Of a DNA stretch of 64,000 nucleotides, positions 63,611 to 64,000 are shown in pieces. The position numbers and the translations under genes are program-made. Every line of letters starts with the position of its first letter. The first letter of the stretch is position 1. The stretch is from contig CANTUZ010000008.1 in assembly GCA_947846985.1 (NCBI GenBank), positions 26,865,352-26,929,351 on the forward strand, written 5' to 3'. Under the pieces are notes generated by a model that ran no database searches, had not been told where the DNA came from, and saw only the letters and a list, made by a program, of their open reading frames with translations. The DNA is from Fratercula arctica (Eukaryota; Chordata; Aves; Charadriiformes; Alcidae).

Positions 63611-64000
63611 ACTACAACAAAATTTTCAGGCTCAATATTCTATCTTGAAGACAGTTTGGAATTCTTTTGCTAGATCTGAAACTGGCTTGTACACAGAAAG
63701 ACACAAAAAGTTCTAGTAAATGTGAGCAGCAACATATCATATACATAATTGTAACAGAGCAATGAATCTGCCTGGCATTAACTTCACTAAGTCACTTCTG
63801 GGTCAGTTCTACCTTGGAATAGCAATTTTAAGCAGAATCTGCAAGAGTTAGCTCTCAAAGTGTACATTTACTCCCTTACTTGCAAAATTCTCCCTTGACA
63901 ACAAGCTAAAAAAAAAAGTCTGGGTAATTTGGAAACAAAATTGGAAAAAAAAAACCAGAGCAAAACACTGGTTTTGTAAAACCAAGTGACTGACACTGCC
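63611..64000. other. AT-rich non-coding end of window
   Basis: A-runs at 63909-63917 and 63945-63953. No gene or repeat family recognised. Confidence 0.5.

Noticed and set aside
1..64000. Search for CRISPR arrays, tRNA or rRNA genes, bacterial-type operons and CpG islands
   Set aside because: No regularly spaced identical repeats, no tRNA B-box with matching arms, no rRNA-like segment and no extended CpG-rich region were found; the short tandem arrays present are eukaryotic simple repeats.

Overview
The window looks like vertebrate, most likely avian, nuclear DNA. It is AT-rich with no dense gene packing and no operon-like structure. It carries several CR1 non-LTR retrotransposon fragments with the typical 3' ends (variants of ATTCTATG next to a GTTGGAA / CTAGTCCAACC block) and one solo LTR of a type I associate with bird genomes. 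CR1 also occurs in turtles and crocodilians, so 'bird' is an inference from the CR1 subfamilies plus the LTR. I found no convincing host protein-coding gene, no tRNA or rRNA gene, no CpG island and no CRISPR. The window is best described as intergenic or deep-intronic.

Layout. Bases 1-9000 are unique-looking AT-rich sequence, with one notable pair of hairpins at 4058-4134. A plus-strand CR1 copy of about 1.4 kb lies at 9029-10411. It still encodes recognisable reverse transcriptase but is dead: it has an in-frame stop, a one-base frameshift, a missing block of about 110 bp and an altered catalytic motif. Bases 10.4-18.4 kb are unique-looking, with a CA repeat beside a perfect 11-bp hairpin. 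Bases 18.4-22.4 kb form a repeat-dense zone: a compound trinucleotide microsatellite, then four separate CR1 pieces, all minus strand and of visibly different decay. Bases 22.4-31.1 kb hold an exon-like segment (24509-24706) but no gene I can name. Bases 31103-32209 are a solo LTR flanked by a 4-bp duplication AAGC and containing about seven degenerate units of roughly 48 bp. A further minus-strand CR1 is at 37104-37582, closely similar to the one at 18977-19412. From 37.6 kb to the end the sequence is mostly unstructured, with short tandem repeats (55.08, 56.70 and 63.49 kb), hairpins (48.64 and 51.22 kb), two pyrimidine-rich blocks (45.7-46.2 and 61.6-62.7 kb) and one 180-codon open frame of unknown status (54575-55117).

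No genes here can be shown to work together. The identifiable content is selfish DNA in several states of decay plus simple repeats. The best candidates for function are the non-coding ones: the double hairpin near 4.1 kb, the exon-like segment near 24.6 kb and the long open frame near 54.6 kb. Each needs comparison with other bird genomes or RNA data, and I do not claim any of them as a gene. I did not find evidence of a new biological system.
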